Shown here: piece after piece, positions 53,215-63,642 of the stretch | Layout: each line of letters opens with the position of its first letter | Numbering within the stretch: the stretch's first letter is position 1 | DNA from: Aquimarina latercula DSM 2041 | GTDB lineage: Bacteria > Bacteroidota > Bacteroidia > Flavobacteriales > Flavobacteriaceae | Length of the DNA: 64,000 nt | NCBI RefSeq assembly: GCF_000430645.1 | Contig: NZ_AUMK01000019.1 | Span: 16,802-80,801 of the forward strand | Reading direction: 5' to 3' | The notes under the pieces: generated by a model | The model's input: only the letters and a program-made list of their open reading frames with translations | Told to the model about the DNA's origin: nothing | Databases searched by the model: none | Translations under genes and position numbers: made by a program

Positions 53215-54651
53215 ATGGAAGAGTTTATGCATAGAGTAAATATTAAAGGAGGAATTTTATCACCAAGTGAGTTGCAGCGGATTATAGTGTATGCAGAGGA
53301 ACTAGGGTTAGACACTTTTCATTTTGGATCCAGACAAGATATTATTTTTCCTTCTAGAGATAATAGTAATACTGTAGTGGCGGAACATGAATCTTTTAAT
53401 ATGGATTTTTTTGCTCCAGAAGCCGAACAAAACATTAGTTGTTCTTATGTTTCGATAGATATTTTTAATTCTACGGTTTGGTTACGTGGTACTACGTATT
53501 TATATATTTTAGAACAATTTAGGTATAAACCAACATTAAAAATAAATATAACTGATCCGCAGCAACAGATGGTTTCTTTATTTTCTGGAGATCTTAATTT
53601 TATTGCATCTAGTCAAGAAGATTATTGGTACTTGTTTTTAAAATTACCAGGCTGGGAAGAAGTTTTTTATCCAGTTTTGATTTTTACTTGGGATATAGCT
53701 AAGGTAGCTCAAGAAATTGAAAATATTTACAAAAAAGTAAATAACGTAGATGAACTTTTTCAATTCCTTAATGAAAGTATAGATACTAATAACCGAACTA
53801 TCGAGAAACCGTTAAGTGTTGGTTTTAAGCCATTTCCATATTATGAAGGAATGAATAAAATGGGAATTAATCAATATTGGTTAGGGTTGTATTGGAGAAA
53901 CAATAAGTATGATCTAAAATTCTTAAAAGCACTGTGCGAGTTTTGTATAGAATATCGTATTGGTAAAATATGTTTGACACCATGGAAGTCGTTTATTATA
54001 AAAGGAATTCCGAAGGAATGTAAATTAGCTTTAGAAAAACTTTTGGGACAGTTTGGTATTAATGTAAGACATTCTGCTTTAGAGCTAAACTGGCATTTAC
54101 CGGTAGGAAGTCAGAAAGCATTGGATCTTAAAAAGTTTTTGGTCATGAATTTTGATCAAAATGATATCAGTACTTATGGAATGACATTTTCTATTAGTAT
54201 TAGACGCAAACAAAAAAGGTATTTTACATCTGTTGTTATTGAAGAAAATAAAACACCTGAGGCAGTCAAAGATTTTGTAGTAAGACCTACTTATAATGTT
54301 TTATATGCCAAAAATTTTAACCCTAACACTAGGCAATATATAGTATATGCTCAGGATATTGATCAAATGGATTTGCCAGGAATATTATTAGAGTTAACTA
54401 AAACTTATTTTCAGAATCTAGGAGAAGGAGATGAGGAGAGTTTTGCTGGGATTACTTCCAAGAAGGAGAAAACGGAGATAGAGGTGTTTCAGTGCCAAGA
54501 ATGTCAAACCATATATGATCCGTTGGTTGGGGATGCAGTATCCACTATTCCAGCTGGAACGAAATTTTCAGAGCTTCCAGATTCCTATCACTGTGCATTA
54601 TGTGAAGCTCCAAAAGATAGGTTTGAAAAAATGACTTTAGAGATTGTATAA
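53215..54651 (+). CDS. Sirohaem-reductase-like scaffold fused to rubredoxin
   Basis: A 478-residue cytoplasmic protein. The first 415 residues resemble nitrite/sulfite reductases: ferredoxin-like half domains at about 3-70 (MHRVNIKGGILSPSELQRIIVYAEELGLDTFHFGSRQDI) and about 205-270 (MGINQYWLGLYWR ... LCEFCIEYRIGKICLTPWKS). The C-x5-C and C-x3-C pairs that hold sirohaem and the cluster are absent, so it should not reduce nitrite. Residues about 423-470 are a rubredoxin with C427, C430, C460 and C463. It lies 2 bp after the fused nitrate reductase and is surely translated with it, suggesting an electron-carrier or assembly role. Confidence 0.85.
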   Translation: MEEFMHRVNIKGGILSPSELQRIIVYAEELGLDTFHFGSRQDIIFPSRDNSNTVVAEHESFNMDFFAPEAEQNISCSYVSIDIFNSTVWLRGTTYLYILEQFRYKPTLKINITDPQQQMVSLFSGDLNFIASSQEDYWYLFLKLPGWEEVFYPVLIFTWDIAKVAQEIENIYKKVNNVDELFQFLNESIDTNNRTIEKPLSVGFKPFPYYEGMNKMGINQYWLGLYWRNNKYDLKFLKALCEFCIEYRIGKICLTPWKSFIIKGIPKECKLALEKLLGQFGINVRHSALELNWHLPVGSQKALDLKKFLVMNFDQNDISTYGMTFSISIRRKQKRYFTSVVIEENKTPEAVKDFVVRPTYNVLYAKNFNPNTRQYIVYAQDIDQMDLPGILLELTKTYFQNLGEGDEESFAGITSKKEKTEIEVFQCQECQTIYDPLVGDAVSTIPAGTKFSELPDSYHCALCEAPKDRFEKMTLEIV

Positions 54652-54667
54652 TTGTAGTGTACTGCTA

Positions 54668-55186
54668 TTATTTGTTATGAAAATCCCTGTTAGGGACAAA
54701 AATATTTTCTTCTACGTATAAGTCTACAATGGTGCGTACTTGACCCGAAAATTGAGCATGTCTATATCGTAATTCTAAACTGTCTTTATTGAGATAAGTG
54801 ATCTGAAAGAACTTGTAATCTTTTTCTATGTTCATCAATTCTGGAAGTTGATCACTTTTTAGCTTTATAAAATAGTGACCTTTTTTATTTTGAATGATTT
54901 CCCAATTAGCTTTTAATGATGGACCACAATCTCTTTGTTTGTCATTATTGTCTTTAACTGTCCTGTCTGGGAAATAAGTATTTCTGTATGATAAGAAACA
55001 ACCAGCCATATTCATTCGGGTACCATCATTATGTCGTTTAGCAATTTTCCATGTCTTTCCAGATGTTCCTGCAATAAGATCTACAGCATTATCCGGAATT
55101 TGATAAGGTTCTTTATTGGTGTCAGAACAGGAAGACGCTAAGATTAAGATACTAATCAGAAGTAGGATAGGATAGTATTTTTTCAT
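54668..55186 (-). CDS. Small lipoprotein, lipocalin-like
   Basis: A 172-residue lipoprotein. The start at 55186 gives a proper signal and lipobox (MKKYYPILLLISILILASSC, Cys 20); a longer in-frame start at 55216 is unlikely. The mature part begins EPYQIPDNAVDLIAGTSGKTWKIAKRHNDG and alternates strands in the manner of small lipocalin-like Bacteroidota lipoproteins (GKTWKI motif). It has Cys residues (GCFLSYR, DCGPSLK) that may pair. Convergent with the rubredoxin gene; function unknown. Confidence 0.8.
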   Translation of the reverse strand: MKKYYPILLLISILILASSCSDTNKEPYQIPDNAVDLIAGTSGKTWKIAKRHNDGTRMNMAGCFLSYRNTYFPDRTVKDNNDKQRDCGPSLKANWEIIQNKKGHYFIKLKSDQLPELMNIEKDYKFFQITYLNKDSLELRYRHAQFSGQVRTIVDLYVEENIFVPNRDFHNK

Positions 55187-55518
55187 ATGGTTAAAATTAG
55201 TAAAAATGAGTATCAAAAATTATTCCGGTTTAGTTCTTTTTTTAGTTTTTGTAAAAAAAAGATGTGTTTTTAGATTATAGTGTATTTATTGTTTAAAAGA
55301 CAAATTTTAATTTTTATCAAATTTAATTAATTGATTTTAAGTGCTTTAGTTTGTGTTCATTTTTTGTTAGGAAATATTTTTTTTAAAAAAGTAAAACTTC
55401 AGGGTAACATATTTATTCCTAATGACATAATATATGTAGAAACCTTAAAGTATGAGGATTCAACAACAAAGAATAAAAGTAAAAAGGAATTATTCATTAA
55501 TTAGTTAGTAATGTTATT
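55187..55518. other. AT-rich intergenic region upstream of the RHS genes
   Basis: 332 bp, very AT-rich with T runs. TTTAGTTTGTG near 55350 weakly resembles a -7 element. I see no gene, repeat or strong hairpin. Confidence 0.4.
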
Positions 55519-58500
55519 ATGAGGAAAATTGTTTTGTTATTTATTGTATTTTTTAGAACTATAGTTGTTTTTGGGCAAGATGGGCCTGACTCCTCTTTTA
55601 ATTATGATCAAGAGTTGGAGAAAAGTGTAAAGGCACCAGTGTCTCCAGAAGCAGAAGCATTTAAAATTTTTGGTGATGTTCCTATAAATACTTACACCGG
55701 TCAAATGAATTATTCAGTTCCTTTGGATGTGTATAATGGTTATGAAATGTCTTTGCCAGTAAACTTATCTTATAATCCTGGTATTAAAGTAAGCCAATTA
55801 GCTACAGGGGCAGGATTAGGTTGGAACCTTAATGTAGGAGGAAGAATAACAAGAATAGTTAATGGTTTACCAGATAATGGGGTTCCGCAGTCTATATTTG
55901 ATAGTACTGCCCGAAATAAATTATTGAAATACTATGCGACTGGAAATAACTTTGAAACCATTGATGATGCGTGGGACAATTATTATTTCTTGAGGGATAT
56001 CAGGGATAATAAAGTGGATGTATTCCCGGATTACTATCAGTTGAATGTCATGGGTATTACTGAAACTATTGTTTTTGATGTAGTTGAGGATATGCAACCT
56101 AAAGTTATATCTAACCCAAGAATGAAGGTTTCTGCAGTCACACCCAGTAATGGAAGAGGTGATATTAGTAGCTGGACAGTAACTGCTGAAAACGGTTGTA
56201 TGTATTTTTTTACTAAAACAGAAAAAACTTATAGAGAAGCTGATGATAGAGTAGATAACAGCCCTGCTCAAAATTATAATAATTCTTGGGTACTTACTAA
56301 GGTAGTGTCACCAAATCAATTAGATTCTTTTGATTTTATTTATCAGGCACAAAGCTACAGCAGTGAAATCGGTACAGTAGCAGAATACCAGACTGCCTCT
56401 ACTACTCTAAAACAATTTCAAACTAATTATGGAGTAGATAATTTGAGTTCATACATTCCGGATATTAGGATTACCCAACAATTCCTGAAAAAAATCATTC
56501 ACAATGATAAGTTGATATATGATATCGACTTACAGACTCGATATGATCATTGGCAAAAAAATACAGGAAACAGTACATTTAGTAGAGTGAAAAATAAGAT
56601 CGATGGCATACAAATGTATAGATTTAATGAGATCTCTAAAATAAATGAATTATGGAGAAGTGTGGAGTTAAGTCATACCTATTTTGGGCCTGTAAACTAT
56701 GCGAATAATCCCACTGTTGTCTCTAGATCCAATCATAAAAAAATTCGACTTAAATTGGATAGGATAGATTTTAAATCACCAGATGGTGAGATTATGAACT
56801 CTTATAATTTTGAATATGACAGTCCAGATAAATTACCCTCAAGAACATCTTATGCGAGGGATTATTTAGGATACTACAATGGGGCCTCCAATAGCGTATT
56901 GTACCCAAGAGTAGATTTACCGGGTATTTCAATGGGAGGCGCATATAGAGAAGCAAATCCGTTAGTTTCATCATTTGGGTCATTGAAAAAAGTGATCTAT
57001 CCTACAGGTGGTGCCTCTGAGTTTAAATATGAAAACCATATAATAAGCAAGTCACAATCTTTAGAGCCTGAAATAATTGGTTCTTTATCTGCCAACGGTG
57101 GTTTTAGTGATTTTCCTTGTAATGGACTTTGTTTAGATAAATATGTAGAGTCTCCCATAGTAAAATCAAAAATGGTATATGTGCCAGATGGTTTTTACAC
57201 TATGAAACTTAAAAAAACGGGATCTGATCAAGGAAATGGAACTAGTACAGGATTCGAAGTATGGGCGATCAAAAGAGGAAATAATCAAGAGCAATATGAT
57301 GGTTTTTTAGGAGGTGGTACTCCACTTAATTCTAGTTTTTATTGGTCTCGTGCCTATGGTAATGAATTTTCTGAAACCAAGCACCTTGCGGCAGGATATT
57401 ATCAGTTAACCGTAGCCAATAGTATTACAGGTACTAACGTCAGTATACAGATTATAAATGAAAATTTTAACCAAACCGAAATTGTACAAGAACCTGTGCC
57501 AGGATTACGTCTACAATCAATAAAAAATTATGATCATACAGGTGATGTTTTATCTGTTAAAGAATATCGATATACAAAAGAGATTAACAGTGTGCTTTCA
57601 AGTGCTAGACAATTGTATCGTCCTTCTTTAATAGATTTTGTGACAGCAAAAAGATTTAATGGAAGCACAGGTACTATTACTGATACGGATAGAGTTGTTA
57701 GAAGGTCTGGAGCTGCGCAATCACCCCAGGGACATGTAGTCTACGAAAAGGTTTTTGAAATTCAGAAATCAGCAACCGGTGATACATCTATGGCTGATTG
57801 TCCTAACAATCCAGATGGTGGACCTATTTTGGTAGAGGAAGGCCTAGAACAAGGGAGCAACCCTTTTATAGCTGTAGATATATCTAATGGATATGTAGAA
57901 ACTAATTATAATGCGGGTGTTAATGGGATTGTACCAGAATCTTATGCTCCATTTAGCAATAATTATGTTTCAGATTATAAAATGGGAAAGCCAAAAAGTG
58001 TGAAGATATTCAATATGTGTAATAAACTTCTACAAAAAACTGAGTATACCTATGATAGTGCTGCTGTTTTCTCTTCTCCAGGTATTTCAGTAAATAATAA
58101 TGAAAATAACCGATATAATTATCTTATGTATTTGCAGTCTGAGAATGGTTCGGTCTATACAGGTTTGGTAGAAGGGAGACTTAGTTGTCTAGGGAATGGT
58201 TGCGAAGATAGAGTGATTTATGAATATGCAGGTGTGCCTTTTATATGTCTTTCGGAAAATGCAATAGGACGTCCGTCGAACTTAATAGAATGTAACGGAG
58301 ACAAAACAGCGGCTATGATGCAAGCCAGAGGTAAATCTGTTAATGGTAGAATTGGGTTTATGAGTTCAGAAACTCAGGTTCGTTATTTTGACACGGACTC
58401 CATAAAATTACACACGTATTATACGTATAACGAGCATTCAAAGTATTTACTCAAAGAAAGGAAAGTCCAACTTCAAGGAGATCAAACTACAAAAGAAGTT

Positions 58501-59097
58501 TTTTATTACCCGCGAGATTTAACCACAAATAATTTTCCTGATGCTGATATTTTTAATACGGAAGAAACTAATGCTGTAGAAGGACTATTGGATCAAAATA
58601 AGCATGTTGTGCCAATACGAGTAGATGTTTTTAATGGTCAACAATTACTTTCATCTAAGATCACATCGTATCAAAGTGTAGGAAATACTTTTTATCCAAA
58701 AACCATCAAGTTGGCTAAAGGAACGAATCCATATGAGGCGCGAATGGAATTTTTGGAATATTCTTCTAAAGGAAAACCAACTAAAATAAGTATTGAAAAT
58801 GAAAAACTGTTTCTATACACCTATGGATATAACGGAAGATATTTAACAGAGGCGATACAGGGCGTACCAATAGATATGGCTGATAGTGTTACTCCTTCTA
58901 CTTCTATCTTAGATGTATATCCAGAAGCTCATGTAACTTCTTATACATATAATTTATTAGGTAAACCAACGGAAATAGAGGATCCAAGAGGTCTAAAAAT
59001 ACAGTATATCTATGATAAGTTTTATCGATTAATAAAAGTAAAAGATCAAGATGGAAATATTCTATCGGAAAACGAGTACAATTATAAAAATAACTAA
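55519..59097 (+). CDS. Large secreted RHS/YD-repeat protein, first of two
   Basis: A 1192-residue exported protein. A signal peptide (MRKIVLLFIVFFRTIVVFGQ) is followed by a SpvB/RHS-type N-terminal part (PVSPEAEAFKIFGDVPINTYTGQMNYSVPLDVYNGYEMSLPVNLSYNPGIKVSQLATGAGLGWNLNVGGRI region, read in pieces), a central carbohydrate-binding-like segment near 540-660, and YD repeats only at the C-terminus (KPTEIEDPRGLKIQYIYDKFYRLIKVKDQDGN). It has no core hyperconserved domain or toxin, so it may provide part of the shell or carrier for the toxin-bearing protein encoded 13 bp downstream. Export route is not evident. Confidence 0.88.
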   Translation: MRKIVLLFIVFFRTIVVFGQDGPDSSFNYDQELEKSVKAPVSPEAEAFKIFGDVPINTYTGQMNYSVPLDVYNGYEMSLPVNLSYNPGIKVSQLATGAGLGWNLNVGGRITRIVNGLPDNGVPQSIFDSTARNKLLKYYATGNNFETIDDAWDNYYFLRDIRDNKVDVFPDYYQLNVMGITETIVFDVVEDMQPKVISNPRMKVSAVTPSNGRGDISSWTVTAENGCMYFFTKTEKTYREADDRVDNSPAQNYNNSWVLTKVVSPNQLDSFDFIYQAQSYSSEIGTVAEYQTASTTLKQFQTNYGVDNLSSYIPDIRITQQFLKKIIHNDKLIYDIDLQTRYDHWQKNTGNSTFSRVKNKIDGIQMYRFNEISKINELWRSVELSHTYFGPVNYANNPTVVSRSNHKKIRLKLDRIDFKSPDGEIMNSYNFEYDSPDKLPSRTSYARDYLGYYNGASNSVLYPRVDLPGISMGGAYREANPLVSSFGSLKKVIYPTGGASEFKYENHIISKSQSLEPEIIGSLSANGGFSDFPCNGLCLDKYVESPIVKSKMVYVPDGFYTMKLKKTGSDQGNGTSTGFEVWAIKRGNNQEQYDGFLGGGTPLNSSFYWSRAYGNEFSETKHLAAGYYQLTVANSITGTNVSIQIINENFNQTEIVQEPVPGLRLQSIKNYDHTGDVLSVKEYRYTKEINSVLSSARQLYRPSLIDFVTAKRFNGSTGTITDTDRVVRRSGAAQSPQGHVVYEKVFEIQKSATGDTSMADCPNNPDGGPILVEEGLEQGSNPFIAVDISNGYVETNYNAGVNGIVPESYAPFSNNYVSDYKMGKPKSVKIFNMCNKLLQKTEYTYDSAAVFSSPGISVNNNENNRYNYLMYLQSENGSVYTGLVEGRLSCLGNGCEDRVIYEYAGVPFICLSENAIGRPSNLIECNGDKTAAMMQARGKSVNGRIGFMSSETQVRYFDTDSIKLHTYYTYNEHSKYLLKERKVQLQGDQTTKEVFYYPRDLTTNNFPDADIFNTEETNAVEGLLDQNKHVVPIRVDVFNGQQLLSSKITSYQSVGNTFYPKTIKLAKGTNPYEARMEFLEYSSKGKPTKISIENEKLFLYTYGYNGRYLTEAIQGVPIDMADSVTPSTSILDVYPEAHVTSYTYNLLGKPTEIEDPRGLKIQYIYDKFYRLIKVKDQDGNILSENEYNYKNN

Positions 59098-59110
59098 TAC
59101 AGTCATAGAG

Positions 59111-62100
59111 ATGAAAAAAATATTTTTAGCGATTGCTGTATTGGTAAGTACAGTAATTAGTGCACAGACACAAACAGAAAATTATATAAAATCTACCACC
59201 TACCAAACCGAAGTACAAGATGGGCAACAATCTCAGGTGCTAGAAAGTGATAAAATCATATCGGTAAACTATTTCGATGGATTAGGAAGACCTAAACAAT
59301 CCGTAGCGGTAAGAGCCGGCGGACAACAACAAAACACTAATATCCTAGACTGGACAGATGATTGGACTGCAGGAGGAGGACACACATCGTTATTTAATAT
59401 GAACGGTCAATCTTCTGATAACGAAAGAATTTTCGACACCAATCCCTTTGGAGAACAATCCTTATTATGGAAATGTGGTAATGATGCTGCCAGTGACGCA
59501 GATGGAGGTTGGAACACAGACTATATAACAGTGGATAAAAATGTAGGATATCGTTATGCTGTTTGGGTAAAACGAACAGGTTCACAGAATGGAAGTACCT
59601 ATCATGGTACACAGAACGTAAATAATCTTAGCGGCACAGCTAACGGCAATCCTTATTTTGTTGTTGGAGACACACCAAATCTTAACCAATGGTATTTATT
59701 GGTAGGAATAGTGCATCCACATACTTATACAGGAAGCAATAGTGGAATTAGTGGGATGTATGATATAAACGGTAATAAAGTTAAAAACGGTACTGATTAT
59801 AAATGGAGGAACAACACAACAACTGCTCGATTTAGAAACTATCTTTATTACAGTACAGATACCAACACCAAACAGTATTTCTGGAATCCAGTATTGACAA
59901 AAATAGATGGAAACGGAACGCCTATTAATCAGTTGATTCAGCAATCTAAACCAAAAGATATCATTACACATTTTGAGTATGATAACTATGGTAGACAAGC
60001 GAAGGAATATTTACCTTATGCTTCTGAAGAGACTCAAAATGGAACAATCTATACCAATCCATTGGCAGAACTCAATGCGTTTTACAATACAACTAAATAT
60101 CAGAATACACCCAATCCGTATTCGGAAACTATTTTTGAGTCCTCTCCGTTAAGCAGGCCTTTAAAACAAGCTGCTCCAGGATTAGACTGGCAGGCAACAG
60201 AAGATGGAGATGATCATACTATTAAACTGGATAGAGCCTTAAACAGCGATGCGGATGATGTTGTGTATTTTAGAGTAAAATTTACAAATGGGAATACAGC
60301 AGTACCTACCTTAGAAAAAGTAGGCGACTATCCAGCACAAGAACTTTTTGTAAACATCACCAAAGATGAAAACTGGAAGAGCAGTGATGGTAATGATCAT
60401 ACTACAAAAGAATTTACAGATAAGCTAGGGCGTATGATTCTTAAAAGAACATACAATAATAATACTGCCCACGACACCTATTATGTCTATGATGATTTTG
60501 GAAATCTTACCTACGTATTATCCCCAAAAGTTACAGTTACCAATGGAGTATCATCAACCGAACTTTCTGAACTCTGTTATCAATACAAATACGATTACAG
60601 AAATCGATTGGTAGAAAAGAAAATACCAGGAAAAGGTTGGGAATACATAGTGTACAACAAACTGGATCAACCAGTAATGACCCAGGATGCTAATCAAAGA
60701 GCTCGTAATGAATGGTTGTTTACTAAATATGATGCTTATGGAAGGGTTGCTTATACAGGTATATATGGAGATTATGACACAAGAATAGGAATGCAAGCAA
60801 TGGCATATGATGAAACCGATACTCTTTTTGAAACTAAAACTACCTCTTCAAATAATATTGATGGAACAATTGCTTATTATACTAATAATGCTTTCCCCTT
60901 TGAAACAGGTGGTTCGTTAGATATTCTAACCATCAATTACTATGATGATTATACTTTCGATAGAGATGGAATGAATAAACCATCTACTTCGTATGGAATA
61001 ACTACTACCAATGATACCAAAGGATTAGCAACAGGAGCTAAAGTTCGTGTATTAGGAACCAATAATTGGATCACCACAGTAAATGCCTATGATAGTAAAG
61101 GACAGAATATATGGACAGGTAGTAGAAATAGATATTTAAATACTATTGATAAGGTAGAAAGCAAATTAGATTTTACAGGAAAACCAGTAGCGACACGAAC
61201 TACACATAACAAAGATAGTAATGCCGCTATCGTAACTACTGATACCTATACGTATGATCATATGGGAAGGTTACTAACTCAAAAACAACAAATAGGTAGT
61301 TACCCACAAGAACTGATTGTACAGAATAATTACGATGATTTAGGACAGTTAGAAAGTAAAAAGGTCGGAAACGCAGAACAAGCTCCGCTACAAACGGTGG
61401 ATTACACATACAATGTACGTGGATGGTTAACAGGCATCAATGATGTAGATACTATGGGTGATGATCTTTTTAGTTTTAAGATTAATTACAATACCGTTCA
61501 AGGATTTTATGATGTACCAGAACTTTATAATGGTAATATCTCTCAAACGATCTGGAAAACAGCCAATGATAACACTAAAAGATCGTATTCTTATCAGTAT
61601 GATGATTTAAATAGAATCACTCGAGCAAATAGCTTACGAGGCTCAACATTAATGACTGGAGATTCTTTTAGTATGTGGGGTATTGCATATGATAAAAATG
61701 GAAATATAGGACGAATCGCCAGAAACGGCAGACCGAATGGATCCACAACAAGAATAGATGAACTCTACTATACCTATAGTAACAATAAGTTAGAAAAGGT
61801 TAGAGAAGCGGTAACCTCGGTTCATAAAAACGAAGGATTTATAGATGGTACCAATACCAATAATGATTACGTATATGATGTTAATGGAAATATGACCATC
61901 GATCGTAATAAGGGAATTACCGGTATCACTTATAATCATTTAAATCTGCCAACTGCGGTAGCAATAAATGATCAAGCACGTTCTAATACAGGAAATATTA
62001 ATTATATTTACACCGCCACCGGTGCGAAACTAAAAAAGATCGTATCAGAAGGAAGTTCTTTAACAACAGAGTACGCAGGTAACTATATCTATGAAAATGG

Positions 62101-63271
62101 ACAGCTTAAGTTCTTTAATACATCAGAAGGGTATGTAGAACCAAGTGGAACTAGTGGATATGATTATGTATACCAACTTAAAGATCACTTAGGAAATATT
62201 AGACTTAGCTTTTCTGATAAAGATAAAGATGGAAAAATAGATGTACTGAGAAATAAGGCGGACGTTGATGGTGATGGAGATTATGCCCGTGAGATTATGC
62301 AGGAGAAAAATTATTATCCCTTTGGACTACAACATAAAGGATACAATAACACTATTACTGGAAGGGAGCATAACTACGGATATGGAGGTAAGGAATTTTC
62401 TGAAGAGCTAAATTTAGACACCTATGATTTTGGTGCTAGAAACTATGATCCTTCGCTAGGTAGATGGTTTGTGGTAGATGCTCTAGCAGAACATCCAAAT
62501 CAGATCGATAAATCTCCTTACGCTTATGCTTGGAACAATCCGATTTACTATACTGATCCTGATGGAAACTGTCCTAAATGTCCTAAACTACCGGGTTTTT
62601 TAAATGATGCATTTTCATATTTAGAAAATACTACTGGACCTGCTATTAGAAAATACGGTAGAAAAGCAGGTGAGTTTTTAGCAAGCTTTAACCCTGTTGT
62701 TACTGCTACAAATATTTACAAGGGAGCTACTGAAGGGCAAGATGCTTTTGGAAACGATGTTTCAAAAGGAGAAGTAGGACTAGAAATAGCAGCTTCATTG
62801 CCTTTTACTAAATGGTTGAAATTTGGAGATGAAGCTCTAGATGTTGCTCAATTTATTGGAAAAAATGGAGATGAAGTAGGTGAAATCATTTTAGAAAATG
62901 GCGCTGAATTTGCAAATGATGGGGAGAAGTTGATGGCAACTTTCTTAGCTCAGGAAGGAAAAGTAGTAAATGTTCTTGCTGAATCTACTGAACAAGGAGT
63001 TAAATCCGCAGACTTTCTAGTAGATGGTGTGAAAACTGAATTAAAAACGATATCAAACATAACATCTTCAAATCTATCTAATGCAATTAAGAAAAGAATT
63101 TTATCAGGTACTTCACAATCTGGTAATCTAATTATAGATGTGACAGGTCAAAAAGGAGCTAGCCAAGATGTGATTAACCAAGCTTTAAATAGGGCTTTTG
63201 GAAGTTCAGATAAAATACAATCTGTTCGTGTACTAGGAAACGGGTTTGATATAACTAGAACTTCTAACTAA
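59111..63271 (+). CDS. DUF6443/RHS polymorphic toxin with nuclease-like C-terminus
   Basis: A 1386-residue exported polymorphic toxin. The start at 59111 (MKKIFLAIAVLVSTVISAQ) gives a signal peptide; the in-frame ORF to 59051 overlaps the previous gene. A DUF6443 domain (KIISVNYFDGLGRPKQSVAV) precedes many YD repeats and the RHS-associated core (DHLGNIRLSF, YYPFGLQHKG, DFGARNYDPSLGRWFVVD, PYAYAWNNPIYYTDPDGN, ending near residue 1155). After it come a pretoxin-like linker (FNPVVTATNIYKGATEGQDAFG) and a final 115-residue domain with E..MATFLAQEGK, SADFLVDGVKTELKT (D...E-x-K) and IIDVTGQ, resembling the PD-(D/E)xK tRNase domain of CdiA C-termini. The nuclease class is inferred from motif only. 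Confidence 0.88.
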   Translation: MKKIFLAIAVLVSTVISAQTQTENYIKSTTYQTEVQDGQQSQVLESDKIISVNYFDGLGRPKQSVAVRAGGQQQNTNILDWTDDWTAGGGHTSLFNMNGQSSDNERIFDTNPFGEQSLLWKCGNDAASDADGGWNTDYITVDKNVGYRYAVWVKRTGSQNGSTYHGTQNVNNLSGTANGNPYFVVGDTPNLNQWYLLVGIVHPHTYTGSNSGISGMYDINGNKVKNGTDYKWRNNTTTARFRNYLYYSTDTNTKQYFWNPVLTKIDGNGTPINQLIQQSKPKDIITHFEYDNYGRQAKEYLPYASEETQNGTIYTNPLAELNAFYNTTKYQNTPNPYSETIFESSPLSRPLKQAAPGLDWQATEDGDDHTIKLDRALNSDADDVVYFRVKFTNGNTAVPTLEKVGDYPAQELFVNITKDENWKSSDGNDHTTKEFTDKLGRMILKRTYNNNTAHDTYYVYDDFGNLTYVLSPKVTVTNGVSSTELSELCYQYKYDYRNRLVEKKIPGKGWEYIVYNKLDQPVMTQDANQRARNEWLFTKYDAYGRVAYTGIYGDYDTRIGMQAMAYDETDTLFETKTTSSNNIDGTIAYYTNNAFPFETGGSLDILTINYYDDYTFDRDGMNKPSTSYGITTTNDTKGLATGAKVRVLGTNNWITTVNAYDSKGQNIWTGSRNRYLNTIDKVESKLDFTGKPVATRTTHNKDSNAAIVTTDTYTYDHMGRLLTQKQQIGSYPQELIVQNNYDDLGQLESKKVGNAEQAPLQTVDYTYNVRGWLTGINDVDTMGDDLFSFKINYNTVQGFYDVPELYNGNISQTIWKTANDNTKRSYSYQYDDLNRITRANSLRGSTLMTGDSFSMWGIAYDKNGNIGRIARNGRPNGSTTRIDELYYTYSNNKLEKVREAVTSVHKNEGFIDGTNTNNDYVYDVNGNMTIDRNKGITGITYNHLNLPTAVAINDQARSNTGNINYIYTATGAKLKKIVSEGSSLTTEYAGNYIYENGQLKFFNTSEGYVEPSGTSGYDYVYQLKDHLGNIRLSFSDKDKDGKIDVLRNKADVDGDGDYAREIMQEKNYYPFGLQHKGYNNTITGREHNYGYGGKEFSEELNLDTYDFGARNYDPSLGRWFVVDALAEHPNQIDKSPYAYAWNNPIYYTDPDGNCPKCPKLPGFLNDAFSYLENTTGPAIRKYGRKAGEFLASFNPVVTATNIYKGATEGQDAFGNDVSKGEVGLEIAASLPFTKWLKFGDEALDVAQFIGKNGDEVGEIILENGAEFANDGEKLMATFLAQEGKVVNVLAESTEQGVKSADFLVDGVKTELKTISNITSSNLSNAIKKRILSGTSQSGNLIIDVTGQKGASQDVINQALNRAFGSSDKIQSVRVLGNGFDITRTSN

Positions 63272-63286
63272 AATTCTGTATCAATT

Positions 63287-63634
63287 ATGAGTGAAGTAAC
63301 AAATTTAATTTTAACCTGTTCTACAGGAGAGAAAGAGAAATTGATATTATCAAAAATAAATCAATTTAAAATGGATAATAAGCTTTTTAAAATAGTCTCT
63401 ATTAATGACAAAACTTTACCTGATGCTTGGTATGGTGGAACAAAATATATGGAGTGCAATATATTCATAGGAGCTTATAACTATCTTAATTTAGAAAAGC
63501 TTATTGATAATTTGAAATCTATTGAATGGGAAGATCCTGAAGATGTTCAGTTAATTATCAAACAACAAAATGATGATCATTTTAGGATCATTAATCTTTT
63601 TCAAGCTACTAGTTCTCCTCTGTCGCTAGAGTGA
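63287..63634 (+). CDS. Probable immunity protein of the RHS toxin
   Basis: A 115-residue small soluble protein, starting 15 bp after the toxin stop in the same strand, the standard place of a cognate immunity gene. It is not signal-bearing, has an alternating strand-helix pattern (NLILTCSTGEKEKLILSKINQF, KYMECNIFIGAYNYLNLEKLIDNLKSIEWEDPEDVQLIIKQ) and I recognise no family. Its stop codon lies 1-2 bp from the inferred edge of an IS element, so the C-terminus might be altered by insertion. Confidence 0.75.
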   Translation: MSEVTNLILTCSTGEKEKLILSKINQFKMDNKLFKIVSINDKTLPDAWYGGTKYMECNIFIGAYNYLNLEKLIDNLKSIEWEDPEDVQLIIKQQNDDHFRIINLFQATSSPLSLE

Positions 63635-63642
63635 TTGTCTCG

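Noticed and set aside
55921..56271. 116-residue open frame on the minus strand inside the first RHS gene
   Set aside because: Fully antisense to a strong gene, no recognisable domain, and composition is that of a shadow frame.
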